Assembly: GCA_009781895.1 (NCBI GenBank)
Contig: WQUV01000001.1
Span: 62,001-126,000 of the forward strand
Origin: Candidatus Saccharimonadota bacterium
Lineage (GTDB): Bacteria > Patescibacteriota > Saccharimonadia > Saccharimonadales > Saccharimonadaceae
Length of the DNA stretch: 64,000 bases
Direction: 5' to 3'
The notes under the pieces were generated by a model. It did no database searches. It worked only from the letters and a program-made list of their open reading frames with translations, and was not told where the DNA came from. Below, piece by piece: positions 15,039 to 23,205 of this stretch (its first letter is position 1; each line of letters opens with the position of its first letter). Made by a program: the position numbers and the translations under genes.

Positions 15039-18000
15039 TTAGCTCAAAGCTACAATCTTGCTCTCAAGAAACTCTCGGAATGTCTTAGCAGGTCCTGTTT
15101 CAGGCACCTCTCGGAAGTCCATCTTCACAATCCTCTGCCAGACCAGTTGCACCAGCTGCCAGACCAGAGCCTCCTCAGCTGAGTCAAACTCCATCGCAAG
15201 AGACTTACTAAGTTTGCCATCACTATCAGCGCCGACAAACTCAATTCGCCCCCCTGTCACTGGCGTTCCTCTCTCACTTTCCACCAACATCTTATAGAAA
15301 TACAACTGCACTTTCGCCCGATGCGTCTTATCATCAGACGCTCCGCCGACCTTACCAGTCTTGAAGTCTACTACTATCCGCGCCTCGCCGTCACTCTCTA
15401 CTCGGTCAACCTTGCCCCACATCCTAACCCCATCCTTCTCACGCGAGAACCACTTCTCCGCCTTCGCTTTTGACGACAGTAAGCCCATATTCGCCGCTAA
15501 GTATATAGGTAGCTCATATTCGCCTTGCTCACCTAGCAATCGACGATCACGCTCGCTTACCCCCCGCATCTGCAGTAAGTCATGTCTAAATCTCTCCATC
15601 GCCTGCTCAACCGTTCGCCGCTTGTCGCTATTCGCTGTTTCCGTCATATCTTGTAGCACCGCATGCACCAATGTGCCATAGCTCATCATACGCGATGGCG
15701 CGCTGGGGACTCTTAGCACCCTGTCTCGATAGAACCTTTCCGCCCCACCATATTTACTGTCAATCCAAATATTCACATCGCTCGCCGCAAGCGTATAGTC
15801 GGCCACGAACTGCTCAGCAATTATCGCAAGATCTGGGCTCGTCTCTAACCGCCTCACTTCGTCCGCCAAAACTTTAGTTGCTGGCTGCTCATCCGCCGCT
15901 TCGCCCATTATCACATCCTGATGACCCTCAGGTAACGCCAAAGCTACCGTTCGTCCATCTTCGTCACGCTCGTCCAGATACTCAATCGGCTCATAGTTCT
16001 TCGAACCATCAAAGCTCATCTTCGCCCTTGTCACATACAGCATGTTCTTGGCCCGCGTCGCCGCCACATAAAGTAGCCGCCGCTTATCATCGTCTCGATC
16101 ACCCGAATGGCTAATTGCCTGCATGTTGGGCGGCAAAGTCGATCCTTTGTGACTACCCGTTTTCACCCAGTTCGCATTATGTGCGCCAATCACAAACACT
16201 ACTTCAAACTCCAAGCCCTTCGCCTTATGCGCCGACAGCAGACTCACCGCATCCGCCGCCGCTCGGTATGGGCTTTTATCTAGCAAGTTCAACTCAGCCG
16301 CAATCATCGAGTCCGCATATCTGACTAGGTCATGTAAAGTCCCGTCCACCGCACCCAGCAAAATCAACAGCGCCGAGTTCAATGTATATGATTCTTCATC
16401 GCTAACCCCCCACATCGTGACTAGTTCATGGACAGCCTCACCTAGCGGCACATCAGCCAATCGTCCAGACAACTCCTCTACCTTCTCCGCCGCCCGCCTC
16501 ATATCTTCATTCTCACTCGCCAGCATCGCCGGAATCCACGCGCCTGCCTCTCGTGCCTCTCGCGCTATCTTATAAAGCTCAACTACTGGCAAGTCCCAAT
16601 GCTTCGCATAGAATACTCTCGCCGCAAGTTCACTCTCATTTCCCTTGCCTCCTCTTAGAGCTACTAGTAGCCTACATAGATCCAAAAACTCCCGCACAAT
16701 ACGTTGTTCAGTCAAGATATCATTTTGTCGATCATAACGAATCTTCACATCACCGAGATGCTTCGCCACACTGTCGAGCTCACTATTCTTCCGCGCCAAG
16801 ACCGCGATCTCACTCGGATTCGTACCGTTCGCAATTAACTCTTTAATCTTCTCCGCCACCCAGTTGCGTTCGACCACATCGCTACGAAAGTCTATACGCT
16901 GGATAATTGCATCTGGAGCCTTCGTGATACCTGGCTCAGCGACCTTAGCCGCTATCAGTTGCTTATCTTCTCCCGTCAGACCCTTATACACACCGTCCAA
17001 GATCGTCTTTCTGAAGCCCGCCGCAAACCCTACGATCTCAGCACTCGATCTGTAATTCTTGCTCAAGTTGATCAACTTCACATCCACATACCTTCGGTAG
17101 AAATCCGCCAAGTTCGACGCTAGCGCCCCCTGAAAGGCATAAATTGCCTGATCGTCATCGCCCACTGCCAGCACATTTGGCTGCCCCTCCCACATTGGGT
17201 TATCTAGCAGTAACTCGACGATCCGACTCTGTGCTGCATTCGTGTCCTGATACTCATCAAGCAAGACATATTGATACCTCTCCTGTAATTCCGCACGCAA
17301 ATCATCATTCGATTCCATCGCCGAGATCGCCTCAAGAATTATATCGTCAAAGTCATATAGTCCTTCCGCCCGTATAATATCATTATATCTCTCATAGACA
17401 TCCGCGAGCACCTTTAGCCGTTCGTTGCTCTTTCGCACTTTCAGCCGAAATTGATCATCCACCCGCTCCATGATATTCGACTTATATTTCGATAGCGGCG
17501 TTGACTTCCCTGACTCCGCCGCCCGCCTCACTGCCAGCTCAAGCTCCGTCAGATAGGTCTGCGCTAACGAAGGAATATTATCTGTAGGGGCGGCAACCTG
17601 CCGCCCGCCAGCCGCCACAAGTGCCTCTCTCCACTTCTCAAACATCGGCATCACAGCATCGAGTTTGCTTGGCATCCTAGCCGGAAACACCTCATTCGCC
17701 ACCTGCTCAAGTTGATCAACTACTCGATTTCCCTCTGTTACCAAGTTGCGCAACTTCGCGGGTGTCAGTGCCGCCTTCTTCACGTCACCCACCAGCGCCT
17801 TCACTCCAGCCCACTCCTTATAGCGCAAAGCATTCGTATAGCTCATCTCCTCGACCAAACCATTAAAGATCTGGTAAGCCTTCAGGTCATCAATCAAAGT
17901 CAGGTATCGCCTACCAAGAAAATATTCGGGGTAATCCCGCAAGATCGTCTGCCCAAACTCATGATACGTCCCCACCGTCACCTTGTAGCTCGCCTCGCCA

Positions 18001-18212
18001 ATCAGGCCACGTAGACGTTCTCGCATATTCCTGGCGCCATCATTAGTAAAGGTCAAACAAAGAATGTTACTCGCATCTGCATCAGTCTTTTCTAAGATAT
18101 TCTGCACACGAGCCGCTAAAAGCTGAGTCTTGCCCGTCCCCGGCCCCGCCACCACCAGCACTGGCCCCTCAATCGCGTCAACTGCCGCCTGTTGCTCTGC
18201 ATTCAATCTCAT
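15039..18212 (-). CDS. UvrD/REP-like helicase fused to PD-(D/E)XK nuclease
   Basis: A 1057-residue superfamily 1A helicase with a RecB-type nuclease at the C-terminus. Walker A AGPGTGKT is at 22-29, then CLTFTNDGARNMRERL (motif Ia), LLDEYQDTN (motif II), GDDDQAIYAFQGA (motif III), SAHKAKGLEFEVVFV (motif V) and LLYVAATRAKNML (motif VI). The nuclease core is GKVDRVE followed by VVDFKTGK (near 925-945) and QLYFYK. It resembles the fused helicase-nucleases used for double-strand break repair instead of RecBCD. Met at 18212 is chosen because TATAAT ends 6 bases before it; an ATG at 18218 touches that box. A palindromic repeat (17585-17610) is inserted in frame and encodes AGGRQVAAPT. Confidence 0.88.
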   Translation of the reverse strand: MRLNAEQQAAVDAIEGPVLVVAGPGTGKTQLLAARVQNILEKTDADASNILCLTFTNDGARNMRERLRGLIGEASYKVTVGTYHEFGQTILRDYPEYFLGRRYLTLIDDLKAYQIFNGLVEEMSYTNALRYKEWAGVKALVGDVKKAALTPAKLRNLVTEGNRVVDQLEQVANEVFPARMPSKLDAVMPMFEKWREALVAAGGRQVAAPTDNIPSLAQTYLTELELAVRRAAESGKSTPLSKYKSNIMERVDDQFRLKVRKSNERLKVLADVYERYNDIIRAEGLYDFDDIILEAISAMESNDDLRAELQERYQYVLLDEYQDTNAAQSRIVELLLDNPMWEGQPNVLAVGDDDQAIYAFQGALASNLADFYRRYVDVKLINLSKNYRSSAEIVGFAAGFRKTILDGVYKGLTGEDKQLIAAKVAEPGITKAPDAIIQRIDFRSDVVERNWVAEKIKELIANGTNPSEIAVLARKNSELDSVAKHLGDVKIRYDRQNDILTEQRIVREFLDLCRLLVALRGGKGNESELAARVFYAKHWDLPVVELYKIAREAREAGAWIPAMLASENEDMRRAAEKVEELSGRLADVPLGEAVHELVTMWGVSDEESYTLNSALLILLGAVDGTLHDLVRYADSMIAAELNLLDKSPYRAAADAVSLLSAHKAKGLEFEVVFVIGAHNANWVKTGSHKGSTLPPNMQAISHSGDRDDDKRRLLYVAATRAKNMLYVTRAKMSFDGSKNYEPIEYLDERDEDGRTVALALPEGHQDVIMGEAADEQPATKVLADEVRRLETSPDLAIIAEQFVADYTLAASDVNIWIDSKYGGAERFYRDRVLRVPSAPSRMMSYGTLVHAVLQDMTETANSDKRRTVEQAMERFRHDLLQMRGVSERDRRLLGEQGEYELPIYLAANMGLLSSKAKAEKWFSREKDGVRMWGKVDRVESDGEARIVVDFKTGKVGGASDDKTHRAKVQLYFYKMLVESERGTPVTGGRIEFVGADSDGKLSKSLAMEFDSAEEALVWQLVQLVWQRIVKMDFREVPETGPAKTFREFLESKIVALS
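17585..17610. repeat. Palindromic repeat copy 1, inside helicase gene
   Basis: TAGGGGCGGCA followed by ACC and TGCCGCCCGCCA; GGGCGGCA and TGCCGCCC pair. It matches the copy at 47950-47975 in 23 of 26 bases, and keeps the helicase frame open. Confidence 0.65.
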
Positions 18213-18218
18213 ATCCAT

Positions 18219-18224
18219 ATTATA
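18219..18224 (-). promoter_or_regulatory. -10 box of the helicase-nuclease gene
   Basis: TATAAT on the minus strand ending 6 bases before the ATG at 18212; no clear -35 hexamer. Confidence 0.45.
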
Positions 18225-18289
18225 GCCCCTAGCTCCTGCAATATCCAGATGAGATGCTGGGCAAAATCGCCTGCAGTGAACAAAGCTGC

Positions 18290-18344
18290 ATCTAGCATAC
18301 GTCGAAGCGAGCCACGGAGATTTTAATACCGCAGCTCGCTAGAT
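18290..18344. repeat. Hairpin element B related to 10456-10516
   Basis: ATCTAGC (18290-18296) can pair with GCTAGAT (18338-18344), and AGCGAGC (18306-18312) with GCTCGCT (18334-18340); the two stems are mutually exclusive. It contains GCGAGCCACGGAGA (18307-18320) and ATACGTCG (18297-18304), both also in element A. Confidence 0.5.
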
Positions 18345-18354
18345 TTTGTAAGAG

Positions 18355-19311
18355 CTATACTTGGGCGCGGCTTGCTCGTCGGAAGAGGATATATACTGTT
18401 GCTAGACCCATAGCTAGTAGCGCTACGATGATCGCTAGGAATGCGTCCTCGCTTGCCATTGTTAGGAATCCGCCACCGACACCAGTGTCCGGCACATCAA
18501 TCGCATCTGGGTCTATAGTATTAATCGTCACACATACTCGCTCACCATTTGTGCCAGTACCACAAATCACAATAGTCGCTATGCCATCTTCATTCTCTGG
18601 ATAATCACTCTTATCAATGCGACATCGCACCTGACCTGAAGTTTGGTTAACAATCACACAGTTGCTGAAAGGTACTTCAACACCATTAATGGTCACCGAG
18701 TCAATATCTTCCATGTTATTGTACGATAGAACCACATCAAACAAATCGCCCTCGGGTAGTTCCCAAATCCCACCTGGCAACAAGTGTCCACCTGGAATAT
18801 CCTGCACCACCATACCTGGAGCAAGTGCATGTGCTGGGTCTACAATATTGACATCGCTCGAACATCGAGTCGCCTCAACACCATTAATATAACCTACAAT
18901 CACTATACGATTACGACCCTCATTACTCAAATTAAAGTTAGCAACAAAAGTTTCGTTGGTCCATACATTGATCGCTGAGACACTCCTTGTCTCCATCAAA
19001 CCAACTCCGCCTATACCACAGTTCGCGATATCCGCACCGTGACATAAGAAGTAACGAATCTCATTGCTGCGTACCGTACTTACCTGGATTGGATAATTCG
19101 AGACGCTAATAGTTGCTAGGTTCTCGAGTGGCTGCCCCGCGTTTCCACCTAGCGGATCATTAACCGTACAGCTAGCATTCGGCGGCACAATACTCACTTC
19201 TACAGCACCGTCACTGCCTGCCTCCATCCGATCGTTCATGAATCCAGCTGCCCCAACGGCCGCCAGTATTACAGCACTAGCCAGTACAGTGCCGATGATT
19301 TGCTTCTTCAT
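18355..19311 (-). CDS. Secreted surface protein with PDTG sorting signal
   Basis: A 318-residue exported protein of unknown function. An N-terminal signal peptide (MKKQ, then a hydrophobic run to about residue 25) precedes a Cys-containing beta-rich ectodomain with two or three Ig-like repeats. The C-terminus reads VPDTG at 273-277, then a Gly-rich spacer, a membrane helix (about 290-310) and a basic end FRRASRAQV. That is the architecture of a sortase substrate with Leu replaced by Val in LPXTG. The same PDTG arrangement ends the giant protein at 41-47 kb, and a sortase is at 60.6 kb. ATG at 19311 follows AAAGGAAAGG. It has its own promoter. Confidence 0.72.
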   Translation of the reverse strand: MKKQIIGTVLASAVILAAVGAAGFMNDRMEAGSDGAVEVSIVPPNASCTVNDPLGGNAGQPLENLATISVSNYPIQVSTVRSNEIRYFLCHGADIANCGIGGVGLMETRSVSAINVWTNETFVANFNLSNEGRNRIVIVGYINGVEATRCSSDVNIVDPAHALAPGMVVQDIPGGHLLPGGIWELPEGDLFDVVLSYNNMEDIDSVTINGVEVPFSNCVIVNQTSGQVRCRIDKSDYPENEDGIATIVICGTGTNGERVCVTINTIDPDAIDVPDTGVGGGFLTMASEDAFLAIIVALLAMGLATVYILFRRASRAQV

Positions 19312-19352
19312 GCTACCTTTCCTTTTTGCTTGTATTTTTATTGTTTGTTTTA

Positions 19353-19380
19353 TTTATACACCTCTAGTCTGACACATCAA
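19353..19380 (-). promoter_or_regulatory. Promoter of the PDTG surface protein
   Basis: TTGATG (19375-19380), 16 bases, TATAAA (19353-19358) on the minus strand, with a leader of about 35 nt. The remainder of 19312-19478 holds the inverted words CTAGTCT (19365-) and AGACTAG (19431-) about 60 bases apart and no gene. Confidence 0.5.
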
Positions 19381-19478
19381 AAAGCTTATGTCAATACCTT
19401 AATACTACTTCTTCAGCTTTTCACACTTCTAGACTAGTTTTCCACAGACTTTAACGCTATACTGCATCGAAGGAAGAG

Positions 19479-20753
19479 TTATTGAGTGAGGTGTCGGATC
19501 GCCGCATCTAGCTGAGGATCACGCAAAGCGTTGATGTCATCTAATGTCATCTCAACCTCAATGTCTGGCGTTAGACCGTTGCGGCTCAAGTCCACACCGT
19601 TCGGTGTCAGCCATCGTGCTGTTGTCACGCGTAGCAACCCGCCATTTCGTAGTGCTACCTGAGACTGCATGCTTCCTTTACCGAATGTCGACTCACCTAT
19701 CAAAGTTGCCGCTCTATGATCTCTTAAAGCTGCGGCCAAGATCTCACTTGCCGAAGCTGTCCCGCCATTAATCAACACGACAGTATTACGTCCCGCTAAA
19801 ATCTGATTTGTACCAGTCGAACGAAAAGTCCTATCGCCCGTCATAGATCGCTCAGTCAAGATCACTTGACTCGCCAACCACAAACCAGCTACTTCTTGCG
19901 TTACCTGCACGTACCCACCACCATTACCACGCAAATCCAACACTACATTCCTGATATTTCGCGCCTGGGCTTGCTGTGCCGCCTCATTCATCAAACGCGG
20001 TGTTTCGCGATCAAAACGGTACATGGTGATAATCGCCACATCATCACGAAACTCCGAGATCACACTGACGTTATTGATCCGCTCTCGTGTCATCGTAAAA
20101 TCCAGCTCTCTATCGCCTCGTCGTACCGTAATCGTCACGTTCGACCCAGCAGCGCCTCGCACCAATCCTGCCACAATATCAGCATCCTGACCCTCGACAT
20201 CACGACCATTCACCGCGATAATCTCGTCTCGCTGCTGGATACCAGCCCGTCCCGCTGGATTGTCTGGTAGAGTTCTGAGGATCAATACGCGCCCGTCGCG
20301 CACACCAATCTCCACGCCAATACCAGCACCTACGTCACCCTGTAAGCTCGCCTGAAACTGCCGATTCTCTTCAGGCGTCAAGAACGCCGTGTAAGGATCG
20401 CCCGCCGCCTGCACTAAACCACGCATCGCGCCCTCTATCAGCCGCTGTCGATCCAAGTGCCCATCAAAATTCCAGCTCAGCTGATCATATAATTCTTGTA
20501 GCGGCTCAAAATCCAACGCCACACTTCTCTGAAAACCAAAAAACGGCCGAACTTCATTCCAGATCGCTGGGAATCGCACGCCAACCACAAACCCCAGCAC
20601 CAAAGTGATACCAGCGATACCCGCCAGCAGCTTAGTACTCCATCTCTGATGTGATAAGTCCTGTCGCTCTTCTACCTTCTGCGCCTCTACTGGCTGCTCA
20701 GGTTGCTTTTTCACACCAGTCTGCTTCTTGCTATCTTTAACCTCTTGCTTCAT
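19479..20753 (-). CDS. ctpA: S41 family C-terminal processing protease
   Basis: A 424-residue membrane-anchored serine protease of the Ctp family, which trims or degrades envelope proteins. A Lys/Glu/Gln-rich cytosolic segment (1-38) precedes a membrane helix (about 42-62). Then come an S41 cap region, a PDZ domain (about 115-200, with GIGVEIGVRDGRV and GRAGIQQRDEIIAVNG) and the S41 core with VLDLRGNGGG, NGGTASASEI (catalytic Ser) and TFGKGSMQSQ (catalytic Lys). Met at 20753 is selected because a TGG-TATAAT box ends 7 bases upstream; an ATG at 20762 overlaps the box. Confidence 0.9.
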   Translation of the reverse strand: MKQEVKDSKKQTGVKKQPEQPVEAQKVEERQDLSHQRWSTKLLAGIAGITLVLGFVVGVRFPAIWNEVRPFFGFQRSVALDFEPLQELYDQLSWNFDGHLDRQRLIEGAMRGLVQAAGDPYTAFLTPEENRQFQASLQGDVGAGIGVEIGVRDGRVLILRTLPDNPAGRAGIQQRDEIIAVNGRDVEGQDADIVAGLVRGAAGSNVTITVRRGDRELDFTMTRERINNVSVISEFRDDVAIITMYRFDRETPRLMNEAAQQAQARNIRNVVLDLRGNGGGYVQVTQEVAGLWLASQVILTERSMTGDRTFRSTGTNQILAGRNTVVLINGGTASASEILAAALRDHRAATLIGESTFGKGSMQSQVALRNGGLLRVTTARWLTPNGVDLSRNGLTPDIEVEMTLDDINALRDPQLDAAIRHLTQ

Positions 20754-20760
20754 ATCACCC

Positions 20761-20769
20761 ATTATACCA
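20761..20769 (-). promoter_or_regulatory. Extended -10 promoter of the Ctp gene, leaderless
   Basis: TGG-TATAAT on the minus strand (-10 box 20761-20766), 7 bases before the ATG at 20753. No convincing -35 hexamer. Confidence 0.5.
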
Positions 20770-20796
20770 CACCTCACCATGTGATTTACTGAAGAC

Positions 20797-21216
20797 CTAG
20801 CCTTGTTCGCGAGCTAAATTGGCAGCCGCATCAGCAGCCTCATTCCCTGGGTCATTATTATGCCCCCGCACCCACTCAATCTGTGGCTTAGCTTCATTAA
20901 ACAAGGCAAACAATCGCTTAACCAAATCCAGATTCTCAATTTCACCCTTGCTGCTCTTCTTCCAGCCCTTAGCCTCCCAACCTGGTGCCCACTTCGTCAA
21001 CACATTACACCAAAACATACTGTCAGTCATAATCTTATATGACCGCCCCGACTTCACACCCTCTTGGATTGCCGCCCCTAAAGCATAGCCCTCCATTCGA
21101 ATATTGGTCGTATTCTTCGCCGCACCCGAAGCCACTGTCTCACCATTCAGCACCACCGCCCAACCGCCATCACCTGGATTTGGCGCCGTGCTACCATCTG
21201 TATAGTACACATTCAT
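20797..21216 (-). CDS. rnhA: Ribonuclease HI
   Basis: A 139-residue RNase H1 that cuts RNA in RNA-DNA hybrids. YYTDGS places the first catalytic Asp at residue 7; the Glu lies in RMEGYALGAA, the next Asp in IMTDSMFW, and the last acidic site in NDPGNEAADAAA after the VRGHN loop. Size is typical. A TGA-TATACT box ends 8 bases before the ATG, which suggests a leaderless mRNA, although GAGAGGG between them could act as a weak binding site. Confidence 0.92.
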   Translation of the reverse strand: MNVYYTDGSTAPNPGDGGWAVVLNGETVASGAAKNTTNIRMEGYALGAAIQEGVKSGRSYKIMTDSMFWCNVLTKWAPGWEAKGWKKSSKGEIENLDLVKRLFALFNEAKPQIEWVRGHNNDPGNEAADAAANLAREQG

Positions 21217-21240
21217 ACCCTCTCAGTATATCACTTCTCC

Positions 21241-21269
21241 TTGTATTCCTCACCTTAATATGCTATACT
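21241..21269 (+). promoter_or_regulatory. tRNA-Phe/tRNA-Ala promoter
   Basis: TTGTAT (21241-21246), 17 bases, TATACT (21264-21269) with a TGC extension; transcription would begin one or two bases before the tRNA. Confidence 0.65.
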
Positions 21270-21277
21270 GTCTCCAT

Positions 21278-21353
21278 GGTTCTGTAGCTCAGTTGGTAGA
21301 GCAGAGGCCTGAAGAGCCTTGTGTCGCTGGTTCAAGTCCAGCCGGAACCACCA
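21278..21353 (+). tRNA. tRNA-Phe (GAA)
   Basis: 76 nt with encoded CCA. Acceptor GGTTCTG pairs with CGGAACC; D-arm GCTC/GAGC; anticodon arm GAGGC-CTGAAGA-GCCTT gives GAA; T-arm GCTGG-TTCAAGT-CCAGC. Confidence 0.95.
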
Positions 21354-21387
21354 GGACACATTCATATACTATATTTAGATGTCATTT

Positions 21388-21464
21388 GGGGCGTTAGCTC
21401 AGTTGGCTAGAGCACCTGCTTTGCAAGCAGGGGGTCCAGGGTTCGAGTCCCTGACGCTCCACCA
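21388..21464 (+). tRNA. tRNA-Ala (TGC)
   Basis: 77 nt with encoded CCA. Acceptor GGGGCGT/ACGCTCC contains the G3-U70 wobble pair that marks tRNA-Ala. Anticodon loop TTTGCAA gives TGC; T-loop is TTCGAGT. It lies 34 bases after tRNA-Phe, probably in one transcript. Confidence 0.95.
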
Positions 21465-21494
21465 TTTCACATTTAAAATAGCACCAAGGAAAAC

Positions 21495-21515
21495 CCAGCC
21501 AGAAGGCTGGTTTTT
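21495..21515 (+). terminator. Terminator of the tRNA pair
   Basis: CCAGCC-AGAA-GGCTGG followed by TTTTT. Confidence 0.8.
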
Positions 21516-21583
21516 CGCTTTCCGCTCCCATCCCGCAACTCAGCACCTTTTAATAACTCCTGATGATGCAAGTGGGCTGCTCG

Positions 21584-22501
21584 CTAAAACAGTAGCGTCA
21601 CTACAATCGGCAACGTTATCACCGATATAATCGTCGAAATCGCAACTAGCTCACTAGCTGTCTTATCATCACCACCATACCTCCTCGCAAATAGCGCCAG
21701 CGAAGTCGCTGTCGGCAGCGCCTGCAATACCACTACCACAGTCCGCTCCACTCCAGTCATACCAATCGCCGTTAGCACACCAAAAGTAATCAGTGGTCCC
21801 AAGGTCAGTTGCGCCGCAGCTGTGATAAACAGCTTACGCTTCTTAAAGATCTTCTTTAGATTCGCCTGAGACAACATAAAGCCCACACAAATCAGCGATA
21901 ATGGCGCCGTCGCACCCGCCACACTCCCCACCGCCGCCGTCAAAAACTCTGGTACTGGCAGAGATAAAATAAACACCACTGACCCTAGCAGCACCGCTAA
22001 AATATTTGGGTTCGTTATAGTCTTAAGGGCTAACTTCCAGTTTAACTTTCGTTCGAATAGCCAGATACCATAGGAGAACAACGCGATATTAAATATAATA
22101 ATAAATCCACAAAACGCCATCAAGCCGTCTGTGCCAAAAGTCGAAGAAATCAACGGATACCCAATAAAAGTCGCGTTATTAAAAATAAAGGCAAATTGTG
22201 CCGACCACCTAAAATCATCCTTCATAAACTTCTTATTAAAGAGGATGCGCGAGATGATTATTACCGCAGACAACACTACTGCGCCCGCGATCAAACCATT
22301 AATAAAATTACCAAACACCGCATAGTCAAACTCTTGTGGGAAAGCCGAGAATAGCGATGCTGGCATCAGCACCGACAGCAGCAAGTTAACAAAAACTAAG
22401 TTGACTTTGTCATTCAGAATCTTCTTACGACCAAGCAAAAAACCCAGTGCCACCACCAAGATGATGACACCGAGTCTTGTATAAAAGATCCCTAGATCCA
22501 T
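21584..22501 (-). CDS. AEC (auxin efflux carrier) family transporter
   Basis: A 305-residue polytopic membrane protein with about ten hydrophobic segments, belonging to the AEC family of secondary transporters for malate, malonate or similar organic acids. The spacing of two five-helix bundles around a more hydrophilic middle (near FERKLNWKLALKTI) and the motif LLLSVLMPASLF near helix 2 fit the family. Substrate is not predictable. ATG at 22501 lies 8 bases after TAGAAT, so leaderless. It follows the pilin gene on the same strand but has its own promoter. Confidence 0.82.
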   Translation of the reverse strand: MDLGIFYTRLGVIILVVALGFLLGRKKILNDKVNLVFVNLLLSVLMPASLFSAFPQEFDYAVFGNFINGLIAGAVVLSAVIIISRILFNKKFMKDDFRWSAQFAFIFNNATFIGYPLISSTFGTDGLMAFCGFIIIFNIALFSYGIWLFERKLNWKLALKTITNPNILAVLLGSVVFILSLPVPEFLTAAVGSVAGATAPLSLICVGFMLSQANLKKIFKKRKLFITAAAQLTLGPLITFGVLTAIGMTGVERTVVVVLQALPTATSLALFARRYGGDDKTASELVAISTIISVITLPIVVTLLF

Positions 22502-22523
22502 AGCTTAGTATTCTAGCTAAGCC

Positions 22524-23048
22524 TTACGCTCCACCACCCGCGCCGTTGTCGACACAGTATGTACCTGCGCCCTCAAGTGAGATTCGGAACGCTACACGTC
22601 GCGCACCAGCGGCAACTGATCGGACACCTTCACCATGACATTCTGCACCATGGAACACATAGATTGGTACGCAATCTGTAAACGCCTGACCGTCAACTAC
22701 TGTATTTGCTGGACACGGCATAGTGCGTAAAAGCGTAGTTGGCTGGTTCTGCACCGATGATACCGTGAACATAAACGGCTGACCGTTCGGGTCAATGAAG
22801 AAGTCGCTACCGACACGCATGTAAGCAGCAGCAAAAGCGTTCCAGCCATCGTTAGCTGGAATACGACCCTGGTTGTTACCCATGAACTGCTGCACCTGAG
22901 ATGCAACCCTACCTAACTCATTACGGCGCTGCGTATCACGCTGGTTACGCTGTAGTGTTGGGAGTGCGAGGAAGACCATCAAGAAGATGAGACCCGCAAT
23001 CGCCAAGACCAAGACGACTTCAATAATTGTAAAACCTTGTTTTTTCAT
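22524..23048 (-). CDS. Type IV pilin-like protein
   Basis: A 174-residue prepilin. The leader MKKQG is followed by FTIIEVVLVLAIAG, so prepilin peptidase should cut after Gly5 and Glu5 of the mature pilin is present. A hydrophobic N-helix (6-29) continues into an amphipathic helix. The C-terminal domain has four Cys (in PCPAN, TDC, AEC and TYC), able to form two disulfides, and ends in Gly/Ala. No prepilin peptidase gene is in the window. ATG at 23048 follows AAGGAAAG. It is transcribed from its own promoter 158 bases after pilC. Confidence 0.87.
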   Translation of the reverse strand: MKKQGFTIIEVVLVLAIAGLIFLMVFLALPTLQRNQRDTQRRNELGRVASQVQQFMGNNQGRIPANDGWNAFAAAYMRVGSDFFIDPNGQPFMFTVSSVQNQPTTLLRTMPCPANTVVDGQAFTDCVPIYVFHGAECHGEGVRSVAAGARRVAFRISLEGAGTYCVDNGAGGGA

Positions 23049-23078
23049 TTCTTTCCTTGTTAATACTTATTCCCCTAC

Positions 23079-23108
23079 ATAATAACACAAGCGTTTTAAG
23101 TAAGTCAA
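23079..23108 (-). promoter_or_regulatory. Pilin promoter
   Basis: TTGACT (23103-23108), 18 bases, TATTAT (23079-23084) on the minus strand. The rest of the pilC-pilin gap (23109-23205) has a short inverted repeat (TTTCTTG, later CAAGAAA, 23160-23183) and no gene. Confidence 0.6.
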
Positions 23109-23205
23109 GTGTTTCATCTTAATTGAGCGGATCCTCTCTTCAGCCAGACAATCCTCAGCTTTCTTGTGACAAGGACAAGAAACACACCAAAAGATTAGAG
23201 CGTCT

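Noticed and set aside
18213-18218. ATG at 18218 as start of the helicase-nuclease
   Set aside because: It lies directly against the -10 box; Met at 18212 fits the leaderless pattern.
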